NCBI RefSeq assembly: GCF_012911925.1
Contig: NZ_JAAXKY010000083.1
Span: forward strand, 1-32,823
Source: Pseudonocardia xinjiangensis
GTDB taxonomy: Bacteria > Actinomycetota > Actinomycetes > Mycobacteriales > Pseudonocardiaceae
DNA: 32,823 nt
Direction of reading: 5' to 3'
In this document: positions 15,701-26,763 of the stretch, one piece after another
Layout: every line of letters starts with the position of its first letter
Position numbering within the stretch: position 1 is the first letter of the stretch
Position numbers and translations under genes: made by a program
The notes under the pieces: generated by a model
Databases searched by the model: none
Told to the model about the DNA's origin: nothing
Seen by the model: only the letters and a program-made list of their open reading frames with translations

Positions 15701-16405
15701 TCAGGCGGCGGGCACCCGCACCGCGGCGAGCTGGGCGAGCACCCACTCGGTGACGTCGGAGGCGGCCGGGTCGGTCACCAGGGACTGCGCGATCACGGGC
15801 AGCTCGCCGCGCATCCGGTGCGCGTCGGAGGTCATCACCTCGAGGTCGGCACCCACGTACGGGGCGAGATCCACCTTGTTGATCACCAGCAGGTCGGCGG
15901 TGGTGACGCCGGGGCCGCCCTTGCGCGGCACCTTGTCCCCGCCCGCCACGTCGACGACGAAGATCTGCCGGTCGATCAGCCCACGGCTGAACACGGCCGT
16001 CAGGTTGTCGCCGCCGCTCTCCACGAGGACGAGGTCGAGGTCGCCGAACCGCTCCTCCAGTAGCTCGACGGCGTCCAGGTTGGCGGTGATGTCGTCGCGG
16101 ATCGCGGTGTGCGGGCAGCAGCCCGTCTGCACGGCCTCGATCCGGTCGGGGGTGAGCACCCCGGCCCGGCGCAGGAAGTCGGCGTCCTCGGTGGTGTAGA
16201 TGTCGTTGGTCACCACCCCGAGGCGCAGCCGCGACCCGAGCGTGCGGGCCAGGGCGGCGACCAGCGCCGTCTTGCCGCTGCCCACCGGGCCGCCGATGCC
16301 GATCCGCACCGCCCGGCCGGACGGCGCCTGCGGGACGTGCGGGTCGGGCTCGGTGACCGTCGGGTCGAGCGAGTGGCCGTGGCCGTGTCCGTGGTCAGCA
16401 CTCAT
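15701..16405 (-). CDS. ureG: Urease accessory GTPase UreG
   Basis: A 234-residue SIMIBI-class GTPase that powers nickel insertion into urease. The P-loop is GGPVGSGKTALV. The metal-binding CPH motif is QTGCCPHTAIRDD, the Walker B region is LVLVESGGDNLTA, and the guanine specificity motif is LLVINKVDLAPYVGAD. The N-terminus bears a His-rich stretch (HGHGHGH), a likely nickel store or carrier, which matters because no ureE is present in the operon. AAGGAG (16418-16413) lies seven bases before the ATG at 16405 and overlaps the end of ureF. Confidence 0.96.
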   Translation of the reverse strand: MSADHGHGHGHSLDPTVTEPDPHVPQAPSGRAVRIGIGGPVGSGKTALVAALARTLGSRLRLGVVTNDIYTTEDADFLRRAGVLTPDRIEAVQTGCCPHTAIRDDITANLDAVELLEERFGDLDLVLVESGGDNLTAVFSRGLIDRQIFVVDVAGGDKVPRKGGPGVTTADLLVINKVDLAPYVGADLEVMTSDAHRMRGELPVIAQSLVTDPAASDVTEWVLAQLAAVRVPAA

Positions 16406-16416
16406 GAACTGGCTCC

Positions 16417-17099
16417 TTAGGAGACAAAGAGACGCACCTGCTCCCGGTGGTGGTGAACGTGGGCCTGGGCCATCAGGTCGAGCACCGGCGCGCCCGGCGC
16501 GGGCAGCCGGTCGGGCGACAGCGCCGCGGCCTGCGCTGCCTGCGCGACCACGGCGTCGAGCGCGGGGCGCAGCGCGACGATCGCGGCGTTCACCGCCAGC
16601 GGGTCCAGCCCGAGCAGCCGGACCGCGGCCGACGCCGGGCCGCTCACCGCGAGGTACGCCAGGCACCGGGCGGCTTCGGCCGGGCTGCCGCCGTCGATGC
16701 CGACGACGGCTCCCACCAGCAGCGCGTGGTGGGGCCGGGGCGTCACGGCGCACAGGGCGTCGAGCACCGGCGACGGCCAGGAGAGCCGGGCCGCACGCAG
16801 GGCCGCCCGGCCCTGCGCCCGCGACGCGTCGCGCTGGGCGGCTGCCGGCGTGCGGGCGTCCAGCTCGCCGTCGAGCACCGCCCAGCCGGCGTCGGGCCGG
16901 GCCGCCGCCACCACTGCGGCCGCCGCGAACGCGGCCCCGACGAGACCGGTGGTGCGCAGCCGTCCGGACAGGAACGACCCGAGGTCGGGCACCCCGGTGA
17001 TCAGCCCGCGGGCCGCCGCCTCCTCGACGCCGCCGGAGTGGACGTGCCCGCCGCCGGGGAACCGGGCGTCGGCCAGCGTGAGAGCCGCGAGGCTCGCCA

Positions 17100-17100
<1 letters not shown>
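16417..17100 (-). CDS. ureF: Urease accessory protein UreF
   Basis: A 227-residue all-helical protein starting MASLAALTLADARFPGGGHVHSGG, the UreF signature in which the FPxGxxxxSxG motif is shortened. The C-terminus is QAHVHHHREQVRLFVS, with the conserved HxxxxxRLF ending. UreF acts as the scaffold for UreD and UreG in the nickel-insertion complex. The ATG at 17100 shares its A with the ureC stop (TGATG), showing translational coupling. Confidence 0.93.
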
Positions 17101-18814
<1,714 letters not shown>

Positions 18815-18818
<4 letters not shown>

Positions 18819-19192
18819 TGCTGTCCTCCGTAGGCGAGCGGGCCGGGCTCGGCTCCGCGCTCGTCGAGCGCGCCGGCGAACTCGACACGCAGGCCCGGCA
18901 CGCGGCGGGCCCCGGCCAGCGGGACGAGCGTCACCTCGCGCTCGACGCCCGGCTCGAAGCGCACCGACGTGCCGGCCGGGATGTCCAGGTGCCTGCCCCA
19001 GGCCGCTGCCCGGTCGAACGTGAGCCCGGGGTTGACGGCCGCGAAGTGGAAGTGCGACCCGACCTGGACGGGGCGGTCCGCCGCGTTGGTGACGACGAGG
19101 GTGATCCGGTCGCGACCCGGGTTGAGCGGGACCGCCCCCTCGCCGGGGATGATCTCGCCGGGGCTGCCCGGTGCCGCTGCTCCGCCTGCCAC
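18815..19192 (-). CDS. ureB: Urease beta subunit UreB
   Basis: A 125-residue structural subunit. Family blocks are PGEIIPGEGAVPLNPGRDRI, QVGSHFHFAAVNPGLTFDRA and GRHLDIPAGTSVRFEPG. It has a C-terminal extension beyond the core (about 20 residues, ALDERGAEPGPLAYGGQQ) of unknown role. GTG at 19192 starts one base after the ureA stop, so translation is probably coupled. It assembles with UreA and UreC into the (abc)3 holoenzyme. Confidence 0.97.
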
Positions 19193-19193
19193 G

Positions 19194-19496
19194 TCAGACG
19201 ATCGGGTCGTGGACGGTGACGAGCTTCGTGCCGTCGGGGAAAGTGGCCTCGACCTGCACCGAGTCGATCATGTCGCCTACCCCGTCCAGTACGTCGTCGC
19301 TGGTGAGCACCTTGCGGCCGCTCGACATGAGCTCCCCCACGCTGCGACCGTCACGCGCGCCCTCCAGCACGTGGTCGGTGATCAGCGCGATCGCCTCGGG
19401 GTAGTTCATCCGCAGCCCGCGGGCGCGCCGGGACCGCGCGACATCCGCCGCGATGTGGACGAGCAGCTTGTCGCGCTCCTGCGGACTCAAGTGCAT
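19194..19496 (-). CDS. ureA: Urease gamma subunit UreA
   Basis: A 100-residue subunit of standard length beginning MHLSPQERDKLLVHIAADVA, with the conserved NYPEAIALITDHVLEGARDG and VQVEATFPDGTKLVTVHDPI. It is the first gene of ureABCFGD. Upstream are GlnR-like half-sites (19520-19546), suggesting nitrogen control. No urea or nickel transporter gene is linked. Confidence 0.98.
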   Translation of the reverse strand: MHLSPQERDKLLVHIAADVARSRRARGLRMNYPEAIALITDHVLEGARDGRSVGELMSSGRKVLTSDDVLDGVGDMIDSVQVEATFPDGTKLVTVHDPIV

Positions 19497-19519
19497 GCAG
19501 ACAGTTCTAATCCGGCTTT

Positions 19520-19546
19520 GTTAACGCCACGGTTCGATCACGTTTC
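19520..19546 (-). promoter_or_regulatory. GlnR-like half-sites ahead of the urease operon
   Basis: On the minus strand three half-sites GAAAC (19546-19542), GAACC (19535-19531) and TTAAC (19524-19520) are each separated by six bases. This 11-bp period is that of actinobacterial GlnR boxes (GTnAC-n6-GaAAC). GAAAC is exact; the other two each differ from consensus. GlnR control of urease is known in actinomycetes. Promoter hexamers are not clear. Confidence 0.4.
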
Positions 19547-19561
19547 GGGGAACGGCGTTGA

Positions 19562-20287
19562 TCACCCGGTCGAGGGACGCACCAGCAGCCAGTTCTCGAT
19601 GTGCCGGTACCAGGTCCAGCGCGGCACCTCACGCGGATGCGCCACGCCGTCGCTGACGACGGTGGCTGGCCGGCAGCCCACCTGGACCGCCCGGCCGAGC
19701 GCGGAGCCCCGTCCGCGCGGGGCCCGTGGCGCCACGGCCCGCACGCGGCCGTCGGGGGTGCGTCCGGTCCAGCCCGCCCGGACGGCGATCCCGTCCGGGC
19801 CTGCGACGACCACCAGCCGCCGGGCGGTGCCACGCAGCACCAGCACGTTGTCGCAGTAGCACTCGCCGTCGATGTCCCGGATCTCGGCGCGACCGACGAG
19901 CACCCCGCCCCCGTCGTCCCGGACGAGCGGCACGGACGACGCCGTGCCGGTGAGGGCGAGCCGCTCCGCCTCCGCCCCGCTCGGGAGGCCCCACGCCGTG
20001 GCTGCGGCCGACGGCCCCGAGGGCAGATACGCCACCTCGACGGCCAGCCGGTCGGTGCGCAGCAGCCGCACCAGCACGGCGGCGAGGTCGGCGTCGGTGC
20101 CCGCCACGACGACCCGGCGCGGCTCGTGCTGGGCGAGGACGGGGTCGATCGCCGTGCGGTCCGGCCGGGCAGGCAGTGCGACCACGGGCACCTCCGAGGG
20201 GTGCCCACTACTGTGGACCGGGAGCCGCGTGACCTGACCGTCGTCGGAGCAGGCCAGCAGCACCACTGTTGAATCGATCGTGCTCAC
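19562..20287 (-). CDS. Uncharacterised protein beside purA
   Basis: A 241-residue soluble protein that I cannot assign to a characterised family. It has alternating alpha/beta character: an N-terminal strand TVVLLACSDDGQVTRLPVHS, a Rossmann-like VVVAGTDADLAAVLVRLLRTDRLAVEVAYLPSG, and a C-terminal half with IRDIDGECYCDNVLVLRGTARRLVVVAG that could bind a ligand. The segment resembles the conserved hypothetical next to purA in mycobacteria (Rv0358, from memory). GTG at 20287 is divergent from purA with 87 bp between starts. It lies 65 bp upstream of ureA on the same strand, so some urease transcription could come from its promoter. Confidence 0.75.
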   Translation of the reverse strand: MSTIDSTVVLLACSDDGQVTRLPVHSSGHPSEVPVVALPARPDRTAIDPVLAQHEPRRVVVAGTDADLAAVLVRLLRTDRLAVEVAYLPSGPSAAATAWGLPSGAEAERLALTGTASSVPLVRDDGGGVLVGRAEIRDIDGECYCDNVLVLRGTARRLVVVAGPDGIAVRAGWTGRTPDGRVRAVAPRAPRGRGSALGRAVQVGCRPATVVSDGVAHPREVPRWTWYRHIENWLLVRPSTG

Positions 20288-20342
20288 CAGATCGGTTACC
20301 CTCCCCGCCGCGGTGATGGGGCACGCGCCGCGCTCGCTGTAT

Positions 20343-20356
20343 CCACCTACGGGTGG
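20343..20356 (+). promoter_or_regulatory. Small hairpin in the purA 5' leader
   Basis: CCACC-TACG-GGTGG forms a 5-bp stem with a 4-nt loop, followed by the purA ribosome binding site GGAG at 20365-20368. It is too small for a known riboswitch. It is recorded as structure only. Confidence 0.3.
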
Positions 20357-20374
20357 CTAGGACTGGAGTTTCAC

Positions 20375-21655
<1,281 letters not shown>

Positions 21656-21684
21656 CCGGAGAGGGCCCGGGCCCTGGAACGGGC

Positions 21685-21738
21685 GAGGTCGACGTGAGCG
21701 GGGCCGCAGCCACGGCCAACCCCCACCACGTCGACCTC
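21685..21738 (+). terminator. Long inverted repeat downstream of purA
   Basis: GAGGTCGACGTG (21685-21696) and CACGTCGACCTC (21727-21738) are perfect 12-bp complements around a 30-nt loop, which itself holds GGCCG/CGGCC (21702-21717). A 14-bp palindrome AGGGCCCGGGCCCT (21662-21675) lies just before. There is no T-run, so this may be a U-less terminator, an RNA stability element or a repeat unit. The fold is certain from the bases, the function is not. Confidence 0.55.
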
Positions 21739-21831
21739 ACTCGTTGGGACGGCCGGTGCCGCCGGGATCTGTTCGCGACCGGTAAGCCGGAGAACCCGGG
21801 AGCCGTCGTTCCTGATCCGTAGCGTCGAGCC

Positions 21832-23040
21832 ATGGCTCTTTCCCGGTTCTCGGCCTGCGCAGCGGCGCTGGTCGCGGTGTCGGCGCTCGCCTCCTGTGCC
21901 GCGCCCGCGGCGGCTCCCCCGCCGCCAGCCCCGCCGGCGAAGATCGTGCTGCCGGCGGGAGCACCGGGTACGCCGTCCTGGGCGCCGTGGCCGTCCGCCC
22001 TGCACGACGCCCGGCACTCGGGGGCGTCCACGGCGGACGGACCCACGAACGGCGCGGTGCGGTGGCGGCGCAAGCTGGAGGGGGCGGTGACTCCCGGGCC
22101 CGTCGTGGGGGCCGACGGCACGATCTTCGTGGCCTCCAACGGCGGTGTGCTGCACGCCCTGAACCCGGTCGACGGGACCGATCGATGGACGTACGACTCG
22201 GGTACGCCCTCCGGCGGTGACCTGTCGATCTCACCGCTGGTGCTGCCGGACGGCACCGTGCTGTTCCCGGCGGACAACCGCCTGATCGCCCTTTCCTCCA
22301 CGGGGCAGCAGTTGTGGTCGGAGCCGTTCGCGGCCCAGGTCACCTCGCCGGTCACCGTCGACGGGAAACGCGTCTACGTCGGCGACTCGTCCGGCACCGT
22401 CACCGCGCTCGACGTCTCCGCACCCGACGGGCACCGGGTGGCCTGGCACGTGAACGTGGGGACGACGTCGTACGGGTCCGTCGTCACCGACGGGAAGGGC
22501 CGCATCTACACCACCGCTAACTCGGCGCTCGTGGCCCTCGCCGACCAGGGGGCGTCCGCCCGCGTGGCGTGGCGGTCGGACCCCCACGACGACATCACCG
22601 AGGTGTCCGCGGGCCTCGCGCCGGACGGCACCGCGCTGCTCGGCACGAACGGCAGCAACGAGTGGGCGTACCGCCCCGACGGCACGCTGCTGTGGAAGGC
22701 GCCGAGGGTGATCACCTACTCGTCCCCGGCGGTCACCGCGACCGGACTGGCGTACGTGGCCGACCACAGCGGGGTCGTCCACGGCTTCGACGTCCGCACC
22801 GGCGCGGAGACGGCCCGCTACGGGCCGGTCCCGGGACAGATCTGGAGCTCGACGATCGTCGACCGCGCCTACCGGCTCTACTTCGGCGGCCAGAACGGGC
22901 ACGCCTACGGCTTCGACGGCGACGGCAGGCAACTCTTCGACGTCGACCTCGGCGGTCCGGTGGACAGCTATCCCGCGCTGACCGCCGACGGCGCCCTCGT
23001 CATCGGCAGCGGAAACGGGTTCGTCACCGCGATCGGCTGA
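21832..23040 (+). CDS. Secreted beta-propeller (PQQ-like repeat) lipoprotein
   Basis: A 402-residue protein. Residues 1-21 are a signal peptide with lipobox ALASC, so Cys22 would be lipidated and the protein anchored outside the membrane. A Pro/Ala linker (residues 23-45) precedes seven or so blades of PQQ-like repeats: GAVTPGPVVGADGTIFVAS, GVLHALNPVDGTDRWTYDSG, RVYVGDSSGTVTALDV and YAFGFDGDG-like GHAYGFDGDGRQLFDVDLGG. No PQQ-dependent dehydrogenase active site is evident, so it is probably a binding or scaffolding protein like BamB. It is monocistronic, converging on marP. Confidence 0.85.
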   Translation: MALSRFSACAAALVAVSALASCAAPAAAPPPPAPPAKIVLPAGAPGTPSWAPWPSALHDARHSGASTADGPTNGAVRWRRKLEGAVTPGPVVGADGTIFVASNGGVLHALNPVDGTDRWTYDSGTPSGGDLSISPLVLPDGTVLFPADNRLIALSSTGQQLWSEPFAAQVTSPVTVDGKRVYVGDSSGTVTALDVSAPDGHRVAWHVNVGTTSYGSVVTDGKGRIYTTANSALVALADQGASARVAWRSDPHDDITEVSAGLAPDGTALLGTNGSNEWAYRPDGTLLWKAPRVITYSSPAVTATGLAYVADHSGVVHGFDVRTGAETARYGPVPGQIWSSTIVDRAYRLYFGGQNGHAYGFDGDGRQLFDVDLGGPVDSYPALTADGALVIGSGNGFVTAIG

Positions 23041-23047
23041 GCCGCCC

Positions 23048-23061
23048 GCCCCGGCCGGGGC
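23048..23061. terminator. Palindrome between convergent genes
   Basis: GCCCCGGCCGGGGC is a perfect 14-bp palindrome filling most of the 21-bp gap between the lipoprotein gene and marP. As RNA it would form a short GC-only stem on either strand. It is a plausible bidirectional terminator without a T-run. Confidence 0.4.
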
Positions 23062-24258
23062 TCAGGCCGCGCAGTTACCCGTGTCGGCCTCGGAGCGCAG
23101 GTTGCCCGCGGCCTGCACCACCGGCGCCACCTGGTCGACGGTGAGGACGAAGCCGGTCTCCTGGTCGTCCAGCGCCGCGCCGAAGACCACACCGATCACG
23201 CGGCCGTCCGGCGCGACGAGCGGACCACCGGAGTTGCCCGACCGGACCACGGCCCGGACCGTGTAGACCTCGCGGGTGACCTCGCCGTCGTCGTAGATGT
23301 CGGGGCCCTTGAGGTTGATCATGGACCGGATCTTGGCCGGCGTGGCCGTGAACGGGCCGTCCAGCGGATAGCCGAGCACCACGGCGTCGTTGCCCGGAGA
23401 GGCGGGCTTCGGGTCGAACGTCAGCGGCTTCGCGTCCAGATCGGGCACCCGCAGCACCGCGAGGTCGACCCGGGGGTCGTAGAGCACCACCTCGGCGGTG
23501 AGCTCCACCGTGCGCCCGCGCCTGTTGACCACCTCGACGCCGGTCTCGGACGTGCCGGCGACGACGTGGGCGTTGGTCAGGACGAGCTGGGGCCCGATCA
23601 CGAACCCGGTGCCCTCCAGCTGCCGCGCGCAGGACGGGGCGCGACCGCGGATCTTGAGCACGCTGCTGCTCAGGTCCTCGATCATGGGGCTCCGCGCGAT
23701 GGCGGGGTCGGGGGGACCGACCTCCGTGATCGGCGTCTCCGCGAACGGGCTGAGGACGTCGGGGAAGCCGGAGTTGTTGAGCAGCTGCCGCAGCTCGGCA
23801 GGCAGCGCCTTCGCCCCGGCCGGCATCACCGAGTCGACGGCCCGGAGCACCTCCGACCCGCGGACCCCCGAGGCGAGGCCGGGGAAGCTGGCCGAGGCCA
23901 GCGGCAGCGCGACGAGCCACGCCGCGATGACCACGGTGAAGGCCTGCAGCACCGAGCCCAGCGTGGAGTCGACCTGCAGCGAACGATGGCCGGTGATCCG
24001 GTCGCGGATGCGCCGCCCGAAGAAGACCCCGGTGGTCTCGCCGAGCGCGACCAGCAGCACCACCACGACGACGCTGACGATGACGCGCGTGGTGGGCGCC
24101 TCCACGCCTGCGGCCAGCAACGGCGCGAGCCGCACCCCGAGAACCGCGCCGGTGAGCACGCCGACGAACGACAGCAGAGCCACCGCCATGCCGTGGCGCC
24201 ACCCGGACACCGCCGCGATCAGCGCCAGCCCGAGTACGACCCCGTCGACCCAACTCAT
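23062..24258 (-). CDS. marP: MarP-type membrane serine protease
   Basis: A 398-residue protein. Residues 1-150 form a CvpA-like domain with four membrane helices (VDGVVLGLALIAAVSGW; VIVSVVVVVLLVALGETTG). Residues 190-398 form a chymotrypsin-like protease facing outward. The triad is His231 (LVLTNAHVVAG), Asp265 (DPRVDLAVL) and Ser343 (VRSGNSGGPLV). Cys210 (APSCARQ) and Cys396 (TGNCAA) are placed to form the disulfide known in M. tuberculosis MarP (Rv3671c). MarP protects against acid and oxidative stress by processing a peptidoglycan hydrolase in mycobacteria. The neighbouring genes upstream (NUDIX, thioredoxin-like, nth) match that species' order. Confidence 0.93.
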   Translation of the reverse strand: MSWVDGVVLGLALIAAVSGWRHGMAVALLSFVGVLTGAVLGVRLAPLLAAGVEAPTTRVIVSVVVVVLLVALGETTGVFFGRRIRDRITGHRSLQVDSTLGSVLQAFTVVIAAWLVALPLASASFPGLASGVRGSEVLRAVDSVMPAGAKALPAELRQLLNNSGFPDVLSPFAETPITEVGPPDPAIARSPMIEDLSSSVLKIRGRAPSCARQLEGTGFVIGPQLVLTNAHVVAGTSETGVEVVNRRGRTVELTAEVVLYDPRVDLAVLRVPDLDAKPLTFDPKPASPGNDAVVLGYPLDGPFTATPAKIRSMINLKGPDIYDDGEVTREVYTVRAVVRSGNSGGPLVAPDGRVIGVVFGAALDDQETGFVLTVDQVAPVVQAAGNLRSEADTGNCAA

Positions 24259-24361
24259 CGCCGGGCCTCGCCAAGGCGCTGCATCGGTGAGTCGCGCGCG
24301 GGGTCATCCGTTGTGCGACCTCGCGTGCGCGCGTCCCGCCCGGCTGCCCGGGGCACCGCGC

Positions 24362-25057
24362 TCATGATCCTGCGACCTCCTGCCGACCGGCCCGTGCCGC
24401 GGACCACGCTGTGCCCAGATCGTCCATCCGGGAGGTGTCCCAGGGGCGCGCCCAGCCCCCCAGATCCAACAGAGCGGACAATAAGCCCCCCGTAAAACCC
24501 CAGACGAGCAGCCCCGCAACGGCGAACGCGGGACCGCTGGTACCTGAGGGGTTACGGACCAGGAGCCGGTTGGCGGGCTCGACCAGCGACGAGAGGGGCA
24601 CCCGCACGACGGCTGCGGTCTCGCCCGTGTCGACGGCGTGCACCGCGACCGGACGCTCCCAGTGGGCGACCACCGGGGTGACGACGAAGCCGGACGGCGG
24701 GATGAACAGCTCGGGCAGCACGGCCAGCGGTGCGACCCCGGCCGGCTCCACGCCGGTCTCCTCCTCGGCCTCCCGGAGAGCGGTGGCGATGGGGTCGCGG
24801 TCCTCCGGGTCGGCGCGGCCGCCGGGGAAGGCAACCTGACCCGCGTGGTTGCGCAGGGTGCTCGCCCGCTCCACGAGCAGCACGTCGGGACCGTGCACCG
24901 GATCCTCGCCGAAGAGCACCAGCACGGCTGCCCGCCGCCCGCCGGAAGCGGGGGGCCGGATGTGGTGGTGGGTCAGCGTGGCCGCGTCGGCGTCGCCGAC
25001 GTTCTCCAGCAGCGGGTGTAGCCAGCCCGGGGCGCGGTCGGGCCGCAGGGTCGTCAC
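24362..25057 (-). CDS. NUDIX hydrolase, CoA pyrophosphatase type
   Basis: A 231-residue protein. The Nudix box is read from GGRADPEDRDPIATALREAE into EETGV (residues 79-103), with the CoA-specific DPxDxDxxxTALREAEEE pattern. The upstream NHAGQVAFPGG is the second CoAse signature. Members split CoA or acyl-CoA to 3',5'-ADP and phosphopantetheine. GTG at 25057 has AAGGAG about eight bases upstream and starts 19 bp after the thioredoxin-like gene stop. The long open frame that continues upstream is a shadow of that gene. It lies 103 bp upstream of marP. Confidence 0.92.
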   Translation of the reverse strand: MTTLRPDRAPGWLHPLLENVGDADAATLTHHHIRPPASGGRRAAVLVLFGEDPVHGPDVLLVERASTLRNHAGQVAFPGGRADPEDRDPIATALREAEEETGVEPAGVAPLAVLPELFIPPSGFVVTPVVAHWERPVAVHAVDTGETAAVVRVPLSSLVEPANRLLVRNPSGTSGPAFAVAGLLVWGFTGGLLSALLDLGGWARPWDTSRMDDLGTAWSAARAGRQEVAGS

Positions 25058-25076
25058 GGCCTGGTCTCCTTCATCG

Positions 25077-25733
25077 TCACGACAGGCGCTCCACGGCCGC
25101 CGCGACGTCGTCGGCGCTGCGGAACGGCACGGGCGGGTCCACCCGGGTGACGCTGCCGTCGGCACGCACGACGTAGGACACGGGCAGCGCGGGCGGGATG
25201 TCGAGGGCGGCGCGCAGTGCTCCGTCGGGGTCGGTGACGGACGGGATCGTGACGCGGATGTCGCGCAGCAGTGCCAGCGCGGCACGCGGGTCGTCCCGGG
25301 AGTCGATGCCCAGCACCGGCACGGCACCCGGCCGGGCGGCGTAGGCGGCCAGCGCGGGCAGCTCGTCACGACAGGGCCCGCACCAGGAGGCCCAGACGTT
25401 GATGAGGGCCGGACGGCCGGCGAGGGCCGTGCCGACGTCGACGGAGCCGGGCGCGCCGAGGCACGGGACGGTGACGCCGGCCAGTGGACCGGCAGCCGGA
25501 GCGCCGCCACCTGTGGGGCACGGTGCGCTGCGGGCGGCGGCACGCAGCGGCGCGAGCTCGGAGTCGGGGACCGAGACGGCCGTGGGTCCCGCCGCATCCT
25601 GTGCGGGCGAGGGCCGCTCCGATCCGCTGCGCGGCCACAGCGCGAACACGGCTGCCGCTGCCAGCAGTACGACGACGAGCGTGGTGACCAGCTCGGACCG
25701 CCGGGCCCCGGTCCGCGTGGGACTCACCGACAC
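25077..25733 (-). CDS. Membrane-anchored TlpA-like thioredoxin
   Basis: A 218-residue protein with an N-terminal anchor helix (ELVTTLVVVLLAAAAVFALW, residues 14-33) and an extracytoplasmic thioredoxin domain. The redox motif is NVWASWCGPCRDE with Cys118 and Cys121. A second Cys pair precedes it (Cys72 in APCPTGGG and Cys91 in VPCLGAPG), also seen in this actinobacterial family. The cis-Pro region is LPVSYVVRADG. It is likely to act in disulfide reduction or cytochrome maturation at the cell surface. GTG at 25733 is preferred, with GTG 25727 as an alternative. It starts 43 bp after the nth stop. Confidence 0.88.
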   Translation of the reverse strand: MSVSPTRTGARRSELVTTLVVVLLAAAAVFALWPRSGSERPSPAQDAAGPTAVSVPDSELAPLRAAARSAPCPTGGGAPAAGPLAGVTVPCLGAPGSVDVGTALAGRPALINVWASWCGPCRDELPALAAYAARPGAVPVLGIDSRDDPRAALALLRDIRVTIPSVTDPDGALRAALDIPPALPVSYVVRADGSVTRVDPPVPFRSADDVAAAVERLS

Positions 25734-25776
25734 GCCTGGCGGTCGTGCCGGTGGTGGAGCCCGTGGTCGAGCCGCG

Positions 25777-26601
25777 TCATGGTGCGTCCTGGCCCTCGCC
25801 CGTCGGCTCGGGCGCGGGGGCCTCGTCGTCGGGGATGCCGGCCATGGCGAGCAGGTGGGGCCGGGAGGGGCCCTTGAGGAGTGCCGCGGCCTTGATCGGA
25901 TCGGTGGGGCCGGTGCCGTAGGCGGGGCAGTCGGCGCTGAGGGTGCAGGCACCGCACGCGGGCTTGCGGGCGTGGCAGACCCGGCGGCCGTGGAAGATCA
26001 CCTGGTGGGACACGATCGTCCAGTCGCGCTTCGGCACGAGCGCTCCCACCGCGTGCTCGACCTTGACCGGGTCCTCCTCCTGGGTCCAGCCCCAGCGCCG
26101 CACGAGACGGCCGAAGTGCGTGTCGACGGTGATGCCCGGGACGTCGAAGGCGTTGCCCAGGATCACGTTGGCCGTCTTGCGGCCGATGCCGGGGAGGGCG
26201 ACCAGCTCCGCGAGGGTGTGCGGCAACACGCCGTCGTGCTTCTCGACGACGGCGGCTCCCAGCCCGATGAGCGAGCTGGCCTTGTTCCGGAAGAAGCCGG
26301 TGCTGTGGATCAGCCCCTCGAGCTCGGTGCGGTCGGCCTTGGCGTAGTCGAGTGCCGTGGGGTAGCGCGCGAACAAGGCCGGGGTCACCGAGTTGACGAG
26401 CTTGTCGGTGCTCTGTGCGGAGAGGATCGTGGCGACGGCCAGTTCCAGCGGCGTGCGGAAGTCGAGCTCGCAGTGTGCGTCGGGATGGGTGGCGGCAAGG
26501 GTGCGCAGCATCCGTCCGACCCGCCGGGCCCGGCCGAGGGACGGCTCCCCGTCGGCCACCCTCTTGGCAAGGCGTGCCGCGTTCCGCGAAGCGGTGGTCA
26601 C
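25777..26601 (-). CDS. nth: Endonuclease III (DNA glycosylase/AP lyase)
   Basis: A 274-residue base-excision repair enzyme that removes oxidised pyrimidines. The helix-hairpin-helix LPGIGRKTANVILG carries catalytic Lys142, the catalytic Asp160 is in ITVDTHFGR, and the [4Fe-4S] ligands are Cys209, 216, 219 and 225 (C-X6-C-X2-C-X5-C). A C-terminal tail of about 40 residues rich in Pro, Glu and Asp is longer than in E. coli Nth. Start GTG at 26601. It is first of an nth - thioredoxin - NUDIX - marP run on the same strand. Confidence 0.96.
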   Translation of the reverse strand: MTTASRNAARLAKRVADGEPSLGRARRVGRMLRTLAATHPDAHCELDFRTPLELAVATILSAQSTDKLVNSVTPALFARYPTALDYAKADRTELEGLIHSTGFFRNKASSLIGLGAAVVEKHDGVLPHTLAELVALPGIGRKTANVILGNAFDVPGITVDTHFGRLVRRWGWTQEEDPVKVEHAVGALVPKRDWTIVSHQVIFHGRRVCHARKPACGACTLSADCPAYGTGPTDPIKAAALLKGPSRPHLLAMAGIPDDEAPAPEPTGEGQDAP

Positions 26602-26668
26602 GCTTCGAGCCTACGGCGCCCCACCGACACGCTGCGACGGCGCCGGTCAGCAAGCGCTCGTGACGCAC

Positions 26669-26699
26669 CGTGACTGCGATTATCACGAAGTGGTATCGA
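26669..26699 (+). promoter_or_regulatory. Possible promoter of the small membrane-protein gene
   Basis: A symmetric CGTGA-N9-TCACG covers 26669-26687. GTGACT (26670-26675) and TATCGA (26694-26699) are separated by 18 bp and could be -35 and -10 boxes. The half-sites resemble CRP half-sites, but the spacer is nine bases and not six, so a CRP site is not called. Confidence 0.3.
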
Positions 26700-26763
26700 C
26701 ACGCCGACGCGCTCGACCCCTGCGCGACGGTCCCCGTCACCCGTGCGAGACCATCCACCCGTC

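Noticed and set aside
20288..20374. A purine riboswitch ahead of purA
   Set aside because: Only a 5-bp stem is present in a leader under 90 nt; the three-way junction of purine riboswitches is absent.
26669..26687. A CRP site upstream of the small membrane protein gene
   Set aside because: The CGTGA and TCACG half-sites are separated by nine bases, whereas CRP needs six.
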